61,146 bases of DNA. It comes from Lachnospiraceae bacterium. Lineage in GTDB: Bacteria > Bacillota > Clostridia > Lachnospirales > Lachnospiraceae. This document shows positions 44,267 through 54,397 of the stretch, piece after piece. The notes under the pieces are model-generated. The model was given only the letters and a program-made list of their open reading frames with translations. It did not search any database and had not been told where the DNA came from. The translations under genes were made by a program, and so were the position numbers. The number at the start of each line of letters is the position of its first letter. The first letter of the stretch is position 1. Where the stretch lies: NCBI GenBank assembly GCA_026169045.1, contig JAPFDH010000075.1:1-61146 (forward strand), read 5' to 3'.

Positions 44267-45574
44267 TTAAAAGTCTATTTTTTGCTGAATCGGCGCCGAT
44301 TCATGAAGTTCCCAACTATCCCGAAGCTCCCGTATTATCCGAGGCAGATGCTTGTAGTGAAGCTTTACAATCATTACCTCGTTACAATATGTATCAGTAG
44401 GCAATCCACAAACACGCACATATTCCATTGGACTTGTCCACAGTTTTGTGCCCTGACTGCGATGAATAGGAAGATTTCTTCCATCATTCAGTAAAATTGC
44501 CTCATCCGGAACCATTTCCAACGGGGCCAATTCCACACTACTTCCAGCAGGGTCTTTATAAAAATGAATATACAGATCATTGCCCCGGCAGGTGGCAAAG
44601 ATATCCCTGTTTTTTATGGCATCAGATACCGGCACGGTATTATAAAAAGCTTCCTTTGTCCGTCCCAGCCAGTCTGCTATTTTTCTTACTGCCTCCAATC
44701 CGTTTTCAGGAAGTTCTCCTTCCGGGGTAGGTCCCACATTCAGCAGATAATTTCCGCCCATAGCCATAATACGATCCATGCTCTGCATTAAAAACTTGGC
44801 ACTATAAAAATCTTCATCTGTTTTATATCCCCAGCTGTGCATTCCTACGGACTGGCAGGCCTCTGTGGGCGTCACAAAACGTCTCTGTGCCTGCAGCTCA
44901 CCTTCATTAAATTCCCGCTCCGGCGTATTATAATCGCCACTGTCAAAACCTCTTCCATTTACTACAGCATTGGGCTGTAAATCCCGAACCAGCCAGTTAA
45001 ACGATTCATCATAATAATCCAAATGATTCACATCCCAAAAAATCCCATGAATCGTTCCATAATTGGTACACAGTTCCCGGATCTGTCCCCGCACGTAATC
45101 CAAATATTTTTCCGTGTCCGGATGATCCCCTTCCTGCGGCATGGGCAATTCATGCCCAATTCCCCGATTGGGGTAATTAGGATGATGGTTATCGGTAATA
45201 CAATAATATAAGAGGAGCGGAAACTGTTCCTCATGACATGCATCTGCCAATTCTTTTAATATATCCTTACCATACGGAGTATTCATACAATTAAAATCTG
45301 TGTAGGCAGTATTCCACATACAAAAACCATCCTGATGCTTTGTCGTAAACACCATATATTCCATGCCACATGCTTTCGCTGTCCGAATCCACTGCCTGGG
45401 ATCAAATTTCGTAGGGCAAAACTGCTTCTGATACGCCGCATATTCTTTTCTGGAAATGTTTTTACGAAACTGCTCCTGTTCATGAAATCCACCCAGAGCA
45501 TATAGTCCCCAATGAATAAACAGGCCATATCTCTTTTGGAAGAACCAGTCTCTTCCATCCTTAAAATATTCCAT
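44267..45574 (-). CDS. Alpha-L-fucosidase, GH29 (intracellular)
   Basis: A 435-residue GH29 enzyme that releases L-fucose from fucosylated glycans. Key segments: RYGLFIHWGLYA (about 14-25), MVFTTKHQDGFCMWNTAYTDF, and IFWDVNHLDYY, where the Asp is the likely nucleophile; NYLLNVGPTPEGELPE is also typical. No signal peptide, so it should act on imported oligosaccharides. It lies 48 bases after fucK. Confidence 0.92.
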   Translation of the reverse strand: MEYFKDGRDWFFQKRYGLFIHWGLYALGGFHEQEQFRKNISRKEYAAYQKQFCPTKFDPRQWIRTAKACGMEYMVFTTKHQDGFCMWNTAYTDFNCMNTPYGKDILKELADACHEEQFPLLLYYCITDNHHPNYPNRGIGHELPMPQEGDHPDTEKYLDYVRGQIRELCTNYGTIHGIFWDVNHLDYYDESFNWLVRDLQPNAVVNGRGFDSGDYNTPEREFNEGELQAQRRFVTPTEACQSVGMHSWGYKTDEDFYSAKFLMQSMDRIMAMGGNYLLNVGPTPEGELPENGLEAVRKIADWLGRTKEAFYNTVPVSDAIKNRDIFATCRGNDLYIHFYKDPAGSSVELAPLEMVPDEAILLNDGRNLPIHRSQGTKLWTSPMEYVRVCGLPTDTYCNEVMIVKLHYKHLPRIIRELRDSWELHESAPIQQKIDF

Positions 45575-45622
45575 ATTTTCCTCATTTCCACAGATTCTTT
45601 TTCCAAAAACGAATCTGCCGGA

Positions 45623-47119
45623 TCATTCCATATGTTCTGTCACCATTGCTTTGAATCTCTGATATGCTTTTTCTGTCTCCTCTGTTGTATGCGGTTCATA
45701 AACTGCAATATCCGGAGACTGTTTCAGCATGTTTCTTACTTCCTTTAATCCATGCAATTCCCCGCATGCCATAAGCTGCAGCGCTACATTCCCCATAACC
45801 GTAGCTTCCACAGGTCCTGCCACCACACGACAATTGCAGGCATTGGCTGTCAGCTGACACAGTAATTTGCTTTGTGTTCCGCCGCCTACCATATGAATAC
45901 AATCATATGTCTTTCCTGTACAATCCTGTATTTCTTCCAAATTCATCCGATATTTAAATGCCAGACTTTCATTGATGCAGCGCACAATCTCGCCCTTACT
46001 TTCCGGTACTGTCTGTCCTGTACGCTTACAATACTCGCGAATCCGTTTCGGTATATTTCCTGCCGGAACAAATTCCGGTGCATCCGGATCAATCAGGCTG
46101 GGATACGCAGACGGAGCGGATTCCAAAACGGATTTTGCCATCACTTCCAATTCGCCAAATCCCAGTTCTTCTCCTTCCCGGATCCATTGTCTTCTGCTTT
46201 CCTGAATCAGCCACAACCCGATAATATTTTTTAAGAATGAGGCTTTCTTACCATATCCTCCTTCATTGGTTATATTATACTTTTCTGACTTTTCATTAAT
46301 TAACGGCTGCTCCAGCTCTGTCCCAAAGAGTGACCATGTTCCGCAGCTGATGAAAATGAAATCATCGGTTTCTGCCGGGACTGCCACCAACGCACTCTGC
46401 GTATCATGACCAGCTACTGCGATCACATCCACAGGATCCACACCTAGTTCCTCACAAATAGCCGGACTTAATGTTCCGACCTTTGTACCACACGGTACGA
46501 TTTCTGTAAAAATTTCACCGGGAAGTCCCAAAGCATCGATTACTTCTTTTGACCAGGTTCCTTTTTTTGCATCCAAAAGCTGAGAAGTCGATGCAATGGA
46601 ATATTCTGTTTTCTGTTCTCCTGTTAAAAGGAAATTTAAAAGATCCGGCATAAACAGCATTTTCTTTGCCCGTTTTAAAACTTCCGGTCTATGTATCTTT
46701 AATGAGAGCAACTGAAATGCCGTATTAATTTCCATGAATTGATTTCCTGTAATCTCATAGAAACGTTCTTTTGGAATTCTCTTAAAACTTTCCTCCAACA
46801 TACCTTCTGTCCGATTGTCTCTGTAATGAACCGGATTTTCCAAAAGATAACCATCTTCATCCAAAAGCCCAAAGTCCACACCCCAGGTATCAATTCCAAT
46901 ACTATCAAATCCTCCGGCATGTTTTGCCTTTAAAATTCCCTGTTTAATTTCATGGAATAAGCGAAGTACATCCCAGTACATGGTTCCATTTACGATCACC
47001 GGATCATTGGAAAACCGATGCACTTCTTTCAATTGGATCTGACCATTTTCGTATGTTCCCAGCATTGCCCGGCCGCTGGATGCCCCAAAATCAAATGCAA
47101 GTACACGTTTTTTTTCCAT
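45623..47119 (-). CDS. fucK: FGGY carbohydrate kinase, L-fuculokinase/rhamnulokinase
   Basis: A 498-residue FGGY kinase: AFDFGASSGRAMLG at the N-terminus, GIDTWGVDFGLLD, AVAGHDTQSALVAVP, and the C-terminal MVGGGTQSKLLCQL. By sequence it is of the RhaB type; between fucI and the fucosidase it most likely phosphorylates L-fuculose. Neither a fuculose-1-phosphate aldolase nor a lactaldehyde gene is in the window. Confidence 0.88.
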   Translation of the reverse strand: MEKKRVLAFDFGASSGRAMLGTYENGQIQLKEVHRFSNDPVIVNGTMYWDVLRLFHEIKQGILKAKHAGGFDSIGIDTWGVDFGLLDEDGYLLENPVHYRDNRTEGMLEESFKRIPKERFYEITGNQFMEINTAFQLLSLKIHRPEVLKRAKKMLFMPDLLNFLLTGEQKTEYSIASTSQLLDAKKGTWSKEVIDALGLPGEIFTEIVPCGTKVGTLSPAICEELGVDPVDVIAVAGHDTQSALVAVPAETDDFIFISCGTWSLFGTELEQPLINEKSEKYNITNEGGYGKKASFLKNIIGLWLIQESRRQWIREGEELGFGELEVMAKSVLESAPSAYPSLIDPDAPEFVPAGNIPKRIREYCKRTGQTVPESKGEIVRCINESLAFKYRMNLEEIQDCTGKTYDCIHMVGGGTQSKLLCQLTANACNCRVVAGPVEATVMGNVALQLMACGELHGLKEVRNMLKQSPDIAVYEPHTTEETEKAYQRFKAMVTEHME

Positions 47120-47224
47120 ATTATCTCCTTCTCTATCATCCCACCAGCATTTTCACGAATACAGGATTCTCCTAAAACGATGAAAAACACGTTGCGCGTA
47201 AACGATGAGAAACACACTTTGAGT

Positions 47225-47297
47225 GTTTCTCACGTTCGCGGACAGTCGCCGTATGCGCATGCAAGCATCCGCACACGGCTCGTTGTCTGCGCGTAAA
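47225..47297 (-). repeat. 73-bp dispersed hairpin repeat, copy 2
   Basis: Reverse complement matches 20049-20121 at 65 of 73 positions. The core GCCGTGTGC faces GCATACGGC. It overlaps an adjoining GAGAAACAC/GTGTTTCTC inverted repeat (47207-47232), so the fucI-fucK gap holds stacked hairpins. Confidence 0.75.
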
Positions 47298-47298
47298 C

Positions 47299-47341
47299 AA
47301 AAGGGCTGGCCACAAAGGTTTCCACCACAGCCAGCCCTTTT
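47299..47341 (-). terminator. Terminator or attenuator between fucI and fucK
   Basis: AAAAGGGCTGGC (47299-47310) pairs perfectly with GCCAGCCCTTTT (47330-47341) and ends on the minus strand in CCCTTTTG, 48 bases after fucI. It should terminate or strongly reduce read-through, making fucI more abundant than fucK. Confidence 0.8.
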
Positions 47342-47388
47342 CGCATTCCCAGGTGATCCGCTATCCGTTTCACCGACCGTATGCGTAA

Positions 47389-49191
47389 TTATCTGATATT
47401 TTTATACATTGGACCATATGCTTTGCATGCTCTATAATCCTGTCCTTCTTTATCCATACCAAATGCATTCCATGCTGCCGGACGGAAAATCTTTTCTTCC
47501 GGAACATTATGCATGCTTACCGGAATACGAAGGATAGAGCAAAGGGTAATCAAATCGGCTCCTACATGACCATATGTAATGGCACCATGATTTGCTCCCC
47601 AATTATTCATAACATCATAAGCAGTCTTAAATGCGCCTTCGCCTGTTGTTCTTGGTGCAAACCAAGTACATGGCCATGTATAATCGGTTCTCTTCCATAA
47701 TGTATCAGAAACTTTTTCCGGAAGATTTACTGTCCAACCTTCTGCGATCTGTAAAACAGGTCCCAGACCTTTTACCAGATTCAGACGAATCATGGTAACC
47801 GGCATTTCAGCTGATGTATAAAATCTGGAGGAGAAACCGCCACCTCTGAAGTATCCAAAGTCTGCTTCATTCCATGTGGTTGCCTTCAGAATCGCTTCCT
47901 GATCCTCTTCTGTCACATTATACCATTCTTTCATAACACCGTTGCCATTTTCATCTTTTGCTTCTCCACAAGCATCCAGACAAGCAGCACCGGAATTGAT
48001 CAGATGAATAAATCCACCTGCTTCTTTTGCCACACCTTCCAGTTCGTATCCTGTTGCTTTCTTAACAGCTTCCGGACTCCAATAGGTACGGACATCAGCA
48101 AATATCTGTGCACGATTTGTTAACAGCTTATTAAATAACATTCCCAAACCGTTTAATACATCGTTTTCTGTTGCCAGAATATATGGCTCTCTTGCTCCAT
48201 TCCAGTCAAAGGATGTGTTCAAAAGTGCTTCCGGGAAATCACAGTTTGGATAGAAGTCAGTCCACTGTCTCTGTCCCTGGAAACCGGCAGCGATAGCATT
48301 ATGACCTACTTTTTCTTCTTCGCATCCTTCCGGAAGATTCTGGTTACCGTTCATCAAATCTTTGATGATACACATCATCTTAACAACAAATTCCCAGTCT
48401 TTTTCCTTCTCTTCAGCGCTCTTCTGTACTTCAGGCGGATTCTTATCAAATCCTTCCTTACATTTTTCTTTTGTCCAAGCCAGAGCTTTCTTGTATTCTT
48501 CTTCGTCGTAAATACCCTCTGTCATACGACGGATAATTTCCACTTCATCTACGGATTCCACACGCATTCCCAAATATTCTTCGATGAATGCCGGATCGAT
48601 AATGGAACCGCCGATTCCCATACAAATGGAACCAATCTGCAGGTAAGATTTTCCTCTCATGGTAGCTGCAGCCACTGCCGCACGGCCAAAACGAAGCAGT
48701 TTTTCCTTTACATCTTCCGGAATTTCTGTGCTGTCTGCTTCCTGTACATCATGACCATAAATACCAAAAGCAGGAAGTCCTTTCTGTGCATGAGTAGCCA
48801 ATACAGATGCCAGATATACAGCTCCTGGACGCTCTGTTCCATTAAATCCCCATACTGCTTTAATCGTCATAGGATCCATATCCATGGTCTCAGCACCATA
48901 ACACCAGCATGGTGTAACTGTTAATGTAATATCGACACCTTCTTTTCTGAATTTATCCGCACATGCTGCTGATTCTGCCACACGTCCAATGGTAGTATCG
49001 GCAATTACGACCTTCACCGGTTCTCCATTGGAATATTTTAAATTATCTGTAAACAGTTTAGCCGCAGACTTAGCCATATTCATCGTCTGCTCTTCCAAAG
49101 ATTCTCTAACTTTCAGGTATCCTCTTCTTCCGTCAATCGTAGGACGGATTCCGATTACTGGGTAATCCCCGATCAATCTGCTTTTTGCCAT
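47389..49191 (-). CDS. fucI: L-fucose isomerase
   Basis: FucI converts L-fucose to L-fuculose and needs Mn2+. The 600-residue protein starts [20 protein letters not shown] and has [15 protein letters not shown] and [10 protein letters not shown], with late conserved [20 protein letters not shown] bearing the metal-binding His. The ATG at 49191 follows GGAGGTAAAA. It is the first gene of the fuc unit and divergent from the AraC regulator. Confidence 0.96.
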   Translation of the reverse strand: MAKSRLIGDYPVIGIRPTIDGRRGYLKVRESLEEQTMNMAKSAAKLFTDNLKYSNGEPVKVVIADTTIGRVAESAACADKFRKEGVDITLTVTPCWCYGAETMDMDPMTIKAVWGFNGTERPGAVYLASVLATHAQKGLPAFGIYGHDVQEADSTEIPEDVKEKLLRFGRAAVAAATMRGKSYLQIGSICMGIGGSIIDPAFIEEYLGMRVESVDEVEIIRRMTEGIYDEEEYKKALAWTKEKCKEGFDKNPPEVQKSAEEKEKDWEFVVKMMCIIKDLMNGNQNLPEGCEEEKVGHNAIAAGFQGQRQWTDFYPNCDFPEALLNTSFDWNGAREPYILATENDVLNGLGMLFNKLLTNRAQIFADVRTYWSPEAVKKATGYELEGVAKEAGGFIHLINSGAACLDACGEAKDENGNGVMKEWYNVTEEDQEAILKATTWNEADFGYFRGGGFSSRFYTSAEMPVTMIRLNLVKGLGPVLQIAEGWTVNLPEKVSDTLWKRTDYTWPCTWFAPRTTGEGAFKTAYDVMNNWGANHGAITYGHVGADLITLCSILRIPVSMHNVPEEKIFRPAAWNAFGMDKEGQDYRACKAYGPMYKNIR

Positions 49192-49326
49192 TTTTTTTAC
49201 CTCCAATTTTTATAAGACATTTGCTTGTTCGTATTTTATATATAAAATTATACTCTTGTTTCTCCCCAATGTCTTGTGTTATAATGGCAAAAAATATAAC
49301 GATATTCACTTTATAGGAGGTCTGTC

Positions 49327-50181
49327 ATGCACTATATCGATCTGAATGAAAAAAAGCAGCATGGAACCGAAGATTTTCCTGTGGAATACTACTATGTAGA
49401 TTCCAAACACCCCCAGTATTACATGCCTTACCACTGGCATATGGAATATGAAATCATTCACATTCGAAAGGGCAGTTTTACCATATCGCTGGATCAAAAA
49501 GAAATTACCGCCCATGAAGGTGATGTCCTTTTTATCCATGATGGGGTCCTTCATGGCGGAACTCCTATGGACTGTATTTATGAATGCTTTGTTTTTGACC
49601 TCAACGCTTTGAAAAAAGTAAACAATGCCTGTCAGGCTATACTCCGTAAAATTACGCGCCATGAGTTATATGTCTTTGAACATATCAAATGCGGTCTCTG
49701 CCCCTCCATAAATACCATCATAACAGCTTTATTTGAAACCATACAAAAGAAGTCCTTTGCATACGAACTTGCCACATACGGATATCTTTTTTTGCTGTTT
49801 TCTTCCATTTTTTCCGAGCATCTTTATCTGGAACCGGATCATCAGACTCCCAGAAATTACAGACGTATCATTCAGTTAAAAAACGTCCTGGAATTAATAG
49901 AATCTTCATATGCCCGGGAATTATCCTTGGAAGAGCTGTCAAAAGCAGCCGGTATGTCTCCCAAATATTTCTGCCGTTTCTTCCATGAAATGACCCATCG
50001 CACCCCCATTGATTATCTTAACCACTACCGCGTGGAATGTGCATCCCATCTACTGCAGAATACTGATCTTCCGCTCTTTGATGTGGCAGATGCCGTAGGC
50101 TTCCATGACCTCAGTTATTTCATTAAAACATTTAAAAAATACAAAGGAGTCACACCAAAAAAATATGGGCAGACGACTTAA
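49327..50181 (+). CDS. AraC-family regulator, probable fucose regulator
   Basis: A 284-residue protein with an N-terminal cupin-like sensor (HWHMEYEIIHIRKGSF, GDVLFIHDGVLHGG) and two C-terminal HTH motifs (LSLEELSKAAGMSPKYFCRF and LFDVADAVGFHDLSYFIKTF). Divergent from fucI, it likely activates the fuc genes in response to fucose or a metabolite. Promoter TTGTTT-N18-TATAAT is at 49256-49285; a 16-bp palindrome (49233-49248) lies between the two genes. Confidence 0.88.
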   Translation: MHYIDLNEKKQHGTEDFPVEYYYVDSKHPQYYMPYHWHMEYEIIHIRKGSFTISLDQKEITAHEGDVLFIHDGVLHGGTPMDCIYECFVFDLNALKKVNNACQAILRKITRHELYVFEHIKCGLCPSINTIITALFETIQKKSFAYELATYGYLFLLFSSIFSEHLYLEPDHQTPRNYRRIIQLKNVLELIESSYARELSLEELSKAAGMSPKYFCRFFHEMTHRTPIDYLNHYRVECASHLLQNTDLPLFDVADAVGFHDLSYFIKTFKKYKGVTPKKYGQTT

Positions 50182-50192
50182 CAGGTGTTTCG

Positions 50193-50858
50193 TCATGCAT
50201 GTTCTCCCCAATGAACCTTTCCCATATATTCTGCAATTTTTAAATCCTCTTCTGTATTGATATCGACTGCCTCAAATTTACTCACAGGATGCATATATGG
50301 TCTACGGCCAATGCGGCATCGATAACGTTTTAACGCATCCCTTGAAATCCCATACAGTCCTGTGGATTCTTCCAAAACAGGGGCCATATCCTGTGTTCTC
50401 GGAAGAATCTCCGGCCTGTAATTGACCGGATTTCCATTCAGCCAAAAGAAACCATAATTTTTTGTAACAGTAAAGCAGGAATCGTATTCACTGGAAGCGA
50501 TTAATTTTCCGAAACAGCACCGTATGGTCTGCGGTTGTAAATATGGTGCTGTGGCAAAAACCTGGAAATAATAATCATAGTTTGGATAGGATTCCAGATG
50601 ATGAAGCAAAAGATCATTTCCATTTGCCGTATTCCTTGCCAGCTCTTCTTTCCGTTCAATCACCATAAATCCCTGTCTGGCTGCATAAAGCCGGATTTCA
50701 TCGCTATTCGTATCAATATAAATATCATCAAACACATCGGCCTCTTTCACATGTTCACAGATATGCTCATATAGTTTTTTCCCATTCAACAATCGAAAAT
50801 TTTTTCCCGGCACCCGTTCCGAATTGGATTTGATCGGAATAAAACACGCTGTTCTCAT
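50193..50858 (-). CDS. NeuA-like CMP-sugar cytidylyltransferase
   Basis: A 221-residue cytidylyltransferase of the acylneuraminate/KdsB superfamily: IPIKSNSERVPGKNFR (about 5-20) is the CTP-binding loop, followed by DDIYIDTNSDEI, the substrate segment FQVFATAPYLQP, and a late VDINTEEDLKIAE. It should make a CMP-activated sugar acid, but no NeuB-type synthase is in the operon. The start at 50858 follows GGAGGTGTTTT. It is the distal gene of the polysaccharide operon; 11 bases separate it from the convergent AraC gene. Confidence 0.82.
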   Translation of the reverse strand: MRTACFIPIKSNSERVPGKNFRLLNGKKLYEHICEHVKEADVFDDIYIDTNSDEIRLYAARQGFMVIERKEELARNTANGNDLLLHHLESYPNYDYYFQVFATAPYLQPQTIRCCFGKLIASSEYDSCFTVTKNYGFFWLNGNPVNYRPEILPRTQDMAPVLEESTGLYGISRDALKRYRCRIGRRPYMHPVSKFEAVDINTEEDLKIAEYMGKVHWGEHA

Positions 50859-50878
50859 AAAACACCTCCTCATTCCCT

Positions 50879-51541
50879 TTACTCGGATGATCCTGTCGTT
50901 TCCTTTTGATATGCTTTCTGACAGATCGTACGAAATGTGGACCACTTTCGACGATCAATGCAGTCATACCAGATATCTTCCTGTTCTTCCATTGCCAGAA
51001 TACTTTGATAAAATTCTTCCGTGATCCTTTCTTTTGGAATAATCACAACACCAGAATCATCACAGACAGCGATCGCACCATGATAAAAGTCATATCCTTT
51101 TTGAATTTCGTTTTCAAATCGTTTCCGATTGACTTCCCGATTAAAACATCCCACCGGTGATACTCCATTGCACCAAATCGGATAATTTTCCTTTACCAAT
51201 GTATGTGCATCCCGCATTTTTCCATTTGTTACAATAGCCCGGTTCCCTTTATAAAACAAAATATACTTCGCCACTAAATCTCCAATGATCGCCCTTCCTG
51301 CCACATCAATTCCATCAATAAAAATAATTTTGTCATTTACTTCTCCCTGCAGCTCTTCGTGAACTGTCCAATTGGATTCTTCCACTGCAAATAAATAATA
51401 AATTTCCCCCACTTCAAAATGTCTGGGATTCAGAGGTAAAATTCCGGCTAAAGCGCCGTTTTTTCCGAGACAATCCGCGATTTCTGTGGTGGACACCCGA
51501 TTCTTTCTGATATAATCAATCATCCGTTCCTTTATCGTCAT
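50879..51541 (-). CDS. RraA-family protein, HMG/CHA aldolase-like
   Basis: A 220-residue RraA-fold protein. It keeps the aldolase-type site: GDLVAKYILF, then TNGKMRDAHTL with the Arg-Asp pair used for pyruvate and metal binding, and NGVSPVG. RraA homologues are either RNase E regulators or class II pyruvate aldolases; the intact RD pair favours the enzyme. The C-terminal 30 residues are extra. It overlaps the ATP-grasp gene by 26 bases and precedes the cytidylyltransferase by 20, so the three are co-expressed. Confidence 0.75.
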   Translation of the reverse strand: MTIKERMIDYIRKNRVSTTEIADCLGKNGALAGILPLNPRHFEVGEIYYLFAVEESNWTVHEELQGEVNDKIIFIDGIDVAGRAIIGDLVAKYILFYKGNRAIVTNGKMRDAHTLVKENYPIWCNGVSPVGCFNREVNRKRFENEIQKGYDFYHGAIAVCDDSGVVIIPKERITEEFYQSILAMEEQEDIWYDCIDRRKWSTFRTICQKAYQKETTGSSE

Positions 51542-52784
51542 CTCTTTTTTCTCCTATCCTGTTTTGTTTTGGACAAATCACTGCATCATTCCATTTTTGT
51601 TCCGCTTCTGCCACTGTTTCTATGGTAAGTACTTCTCTCTTACCTCCCAGTATTTCGTACCCATACCGTTCATGATCGGCTTCAATGGGGGAAAAATGCC
51701 GCCCATTGGACAATCCATTTCTGTCATGAGCATAACTTACAATGCCATCCGGAAGAAAATCCATAATGGTTTTCATCTGTTGTCCTGTTCCCGGACGCAC
51801 ATCGTAAAAATAATACATAGATGAGGTATTACCATCAAACGTTATTCCATCTTTTACCGCTTCACCGCGAAGTACTCCGGCATAATCCGAAAGATAGCTT
51901 GTCTTTTTATGAAGCAAATCCACCAGATGGCTGGCAATAAATCCGCTGGATCTGGCGCCCATCTCCACCGGTACCAGCGTGTTATCCGGTTTCACAATCA
52001 CCTCCAAGTGGCCAAAGGAAGAGGATAATCCCAGTGCCCGGTAGCATTGTTGTCCAAAGGATGCAAGTTTCTCCAATTGAGGGTTGGAAATATCGTTTGG
52101 ACAATAATGTAATTTCACTGCAATTTTATTTTTTGTATTATAGGGTGTGTGATATTTTTTGGAAATACCGTATACACCAACATTTCCCATTCCGTCTCCC
52201 AACATCTCTACCGTATATTCCGTTCCCTCACAAAATTCTTCCACAATGACTTTATGATCCGAAGATGCTTCCGCAGCTAGTTTCCATGCTTTTTCCACAT
52301 TTGCAAATGTAACTTCATTACCACCTAAAATAGTAATATTTCTGGAACCGCTGGAACAGTTGGGCTTCCAAATATAGTTTCTTCCATCATAGCGGTCAAA
52401 TTCTTCCGGACCATTTAAAACACGGGAATATTTGTGAAGGATCCCTGCCTTTTCCCAACAAAGGGAACTCTCACCTTTCACCTGAGCCCGTACAAGTGCG
52501 TTTTTGTCAGGGATCTGCAATCCCATTTTTTTATGCAGCCATGCCTGTGACGCTACCGCTGCATCTGCTGAAGTATATACACACCAAACATTATCCCAAC
52601 AAATCTCCGGTCTGTTCCATATTGCCTCTGCATCTTTTATATCACAGCATATCGTCACATCACCTTCATAATCCGGCCTTTTATTCCAATCCACCACGAT
52701 CACGCGATCAATTCCCAATTCCTTTTTTCTCAGAGAAAATCCTGCATGCAGCCGGTTTCCTCCCAAAACCACCAAATCTTTCAT
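51516..52784 (-). CDS. ATP-grasp ligase of unknown substrate
   Basis: A 422-residue ATP-grasp protein: a pre-grasp Rossmann-like domain (LVVLGGNRLHAGFSLRKKEL), the grasp core with WKPNCSSGSRNI and VIVEEFCEGTEYTVEML, and metal-binding LEVIVKPDNTLVPVEMGARS. It resembles carboxylate-amine ligases. In this operon it could couple an amino acid or similar group to a sugar acid. It follows the aminotransferase by 56 bases. Confidence 0.75.
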   Translation of the reverse strand: MKDLVVLGGNRLHAGFSLRKKELGIDRVIVVDWNKRPDYEGDVTICCDIKDAEAIWNRPEICWDNVWCVYTSADAAVASQAWLHKKMGLQIPDKNALVRAQVKGESSLCWEKAGILHKYSRVLNGPEEFDRYDGRNYIWKPNCSSGSRNITILGGNEVTFANVEKAWKLAAEASSDHKVIVEEFCEGTEYTVEMLGDGMGNVGVYGISKKYHTPYNTKNKIAVKLHYCPNDISNPQLEKLASFGQQCYRALGLSSSFGHLEVIVKPDNTLVPVEMGARSSGFIASHLVDLLHKKTSYLSDYAGVLRGEAVKDGITFDGNTSSMYYFYDVRPGTGQQMKTIMDFLPDGIVSYAHDRNGLSNGRHFSPIEADHERYGYEILGGKREVLTIETVAEAEQKWNDAVICPKQNRIGEKRDDDKGTDD

Positions 52785-52840
52785 AATCTTCTCCCTTATC
52801 CAATCAGCCGTACTCTACCGGTGTCATTACCTATTACTTT

Positions 52841-53941
52841 TCATGGAGAAAATGTATTTACCCCATGTATAACCGCTTTTATCTCTTCTTCCCGCATCCC
52901 GTAAAACATAGGAAGACTCAATTCTGTTTTTGCCAATTCCTCTGCTATGGGATAATCGTTTACCTTATATTCTCCCCGATATGCCTGTTGCTTATGAATG
53001 GGGATGGGATAATGTTTCGCCGTACCAATTCCCTGACTGATAAGCCAACGTTCCAATTTTTCTCTCTGTTTACAGCGGATTGCAAAAATATGCCATACAC
53101 TTTCAAATCCTTCTTTGTCTTCTCTCGGTAACTGAACAGCCGGATTTTTGATTTCTTCCAAATACCTCTGGGCGATTCGCTTTCTCTCCTGATTCCATTG
53201 ATCCAGTTTTTTCAGTTTAATCCGCAAAAAAGCTGCCTGTAATTCATCCAATCGGGAATTCATTCCAAGCATAAGATGGTGATAACGGACAGCCGATCCG
53301 TAATTACTTAAAATACGTACCTTTTCTGCCAAATCCGGATCATCGGTTGTGACACATCCCCCATCTCCCAGTGCACCCAGATTTTTTCCGGGATAAAAAC
53401 TAAATCCGGCAGCAATCCCCAAAGATCCTGTCTTTTTTCCATGATACCTTGCACCATGAGCCTGTGCGGCATCTTCAATTACATACAATCCATATTCATC
53501 TGCAATTTTCTGAATCGGCTCCATATCTGCAGGTCTTCCATATAAATGAACCGGTATTATGGCTCTCGTACGTTTTGTCACCGCTGCTTTTATGTTATCG
53601 GGATCAATCGTATACGTATCCGGATCCGGTTCCACCAAAACAGGAATGGCTCCCACATGAGAAACAGCCAATGCTGTGGCAATGAATGTATTGGACGGAA
53701 CGATTACTTCATCCCCAGTTTTGATCTCCAGCGCACACAAAATTAACTGTAGCGCCTCCAGCCCATTGCCCACTCCCACTGCAAAACGACAACCGCAATA
53801 ATGGGCAAACTCTCTTTCCAATTCGGTACATTCCTTTCCGCGGATATACCAACTCTCATCCATGACCCTTGCCATAGCGGCCTCCAACTCTTCCCTGATC
53901 TCTTCATGCATGGGACGAAATGTGGAAAATTCTACCTGCAT
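52841..53941 (-). CDS. fdtB: DegT/DnrJ/EryC1 aminotransferase, FdtB/QdtB-like
   Basis: A 366-residue PLP sugar aminotransferase. It has [34 protein letters not shown] and the Schiff-base lysine in [14 protein letters not shown] (about 184-197), and it ends with [12 protein letters not shown]. Linked to FdtA, it probably makes the 3-amino group of dTDP-3-amino-3,6-dideoxyhexose (Fuc3N or Qui3N). It overlaps fdtA by 10 bases. rmlA and rmlB are not in the window. Confidence 0.87.
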   Translation of the reverse strand: MQVEFSTFRPMHEEIREELEAAMARVMDESWYIRGKECTELEREFAHYCGCRFAVGVGNGLEALQLILCALEIKTGDEVIVPSNTFIATALAVSHVGAIPVLVEPDPDTYTIDPDNIKAAVTKRTRAIIPVHLYGRPADMEPIQKIADEYGLYVIEDAAQAHGARYHGKKTGSLGIAAGFSFYPGKNLGALGDGGCVTTDDPDLAEKVRILSNYGSAVRYHHLMLGMNSRLDELQAAFLRIKLKKLDQWNQERKRIAQRYLEEIKNPAVQLPREDKEGFESVWHIFAIRCKQREKLERWLISQGIGTAKHYPIPIHKQQAYRGEYKVNDYPIAEELAKTELSLPMFYGMREEEIKAVIHGVNTFSP

Positions 53942-54351
53942 ATCGCCTCCTCCTTCTCCTCAACCAATTTTAAAAACGCCTCATAATCCCGTATATAATC
54001 TTCTTCCTTATAATAATCCGATGCCAATACCAGAAGTACCGCATCTTTAGAAAAATCAAACATTTCTCTCCACATATCACTGGCAATATAAAGCCCTTCA
54101 TATGGTTTTTCCAAAGATACAATCTTTTTTTCTGTACCACTGTCCAACAAAATCTTACATGTACCATGGATACAAATTAAAATCTGTTCCAAGGATCGGT
54201 GTGCATGAAATCCTCTTCGTACCTCTTCCTTTGTGCCATACATATAATAAACCCGGCGAATCTGAAACGGAATGTCCCGATATTCTTCCAGTGCCACCAA
54301 TTGTCCTCTTTCATCTCCATGTTGCTGAAACGCATATTTTACAACCTGCAT
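53932..54351 (-). CDS. fdtA: FdtA/QdtA-type dTDP-4-keto-6-deoxyglucose 3,4-ketoisomerase
   Basis: A 139-residue cupin of the WxcM-like group with the active-site stretch [15 protein letters not shown] (His pair near 49-51), and RGQLVALEE. FdtA and QdtA differ in a single stereochemical residue that I cannot assign. It starts after TAGGAGGATTGTA and is coupled to the aminotransferase. Confidence 0.88.
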   Translation of the reverse strand: MQVVKYAFQQHGDERGQLVALEEYRDIPFQIRRVYYMYGTKEEVRRGFHAHRSLEQILICIHGTCKILLDSGTEKKIVSLEKPYEGLYIASDMWREMFDFSKDAVLLVLASDYYKEEDYIRDYEAFLKLVEEKEEAICR

Positions 54352-54397
54352 TACAATCCTCCTAACACCCTTTTATTGCCATCTTTTCTTCCATATG

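Noticed and set aside
50193-50858. Classical sialic or legionaminic acid pathway
   Set aside because: No NeuB, NeuC or Leg/Pse genes are present in the operon; only a NeuA-like and a NeuD-like protein, so naming the sugar would be unsupported.
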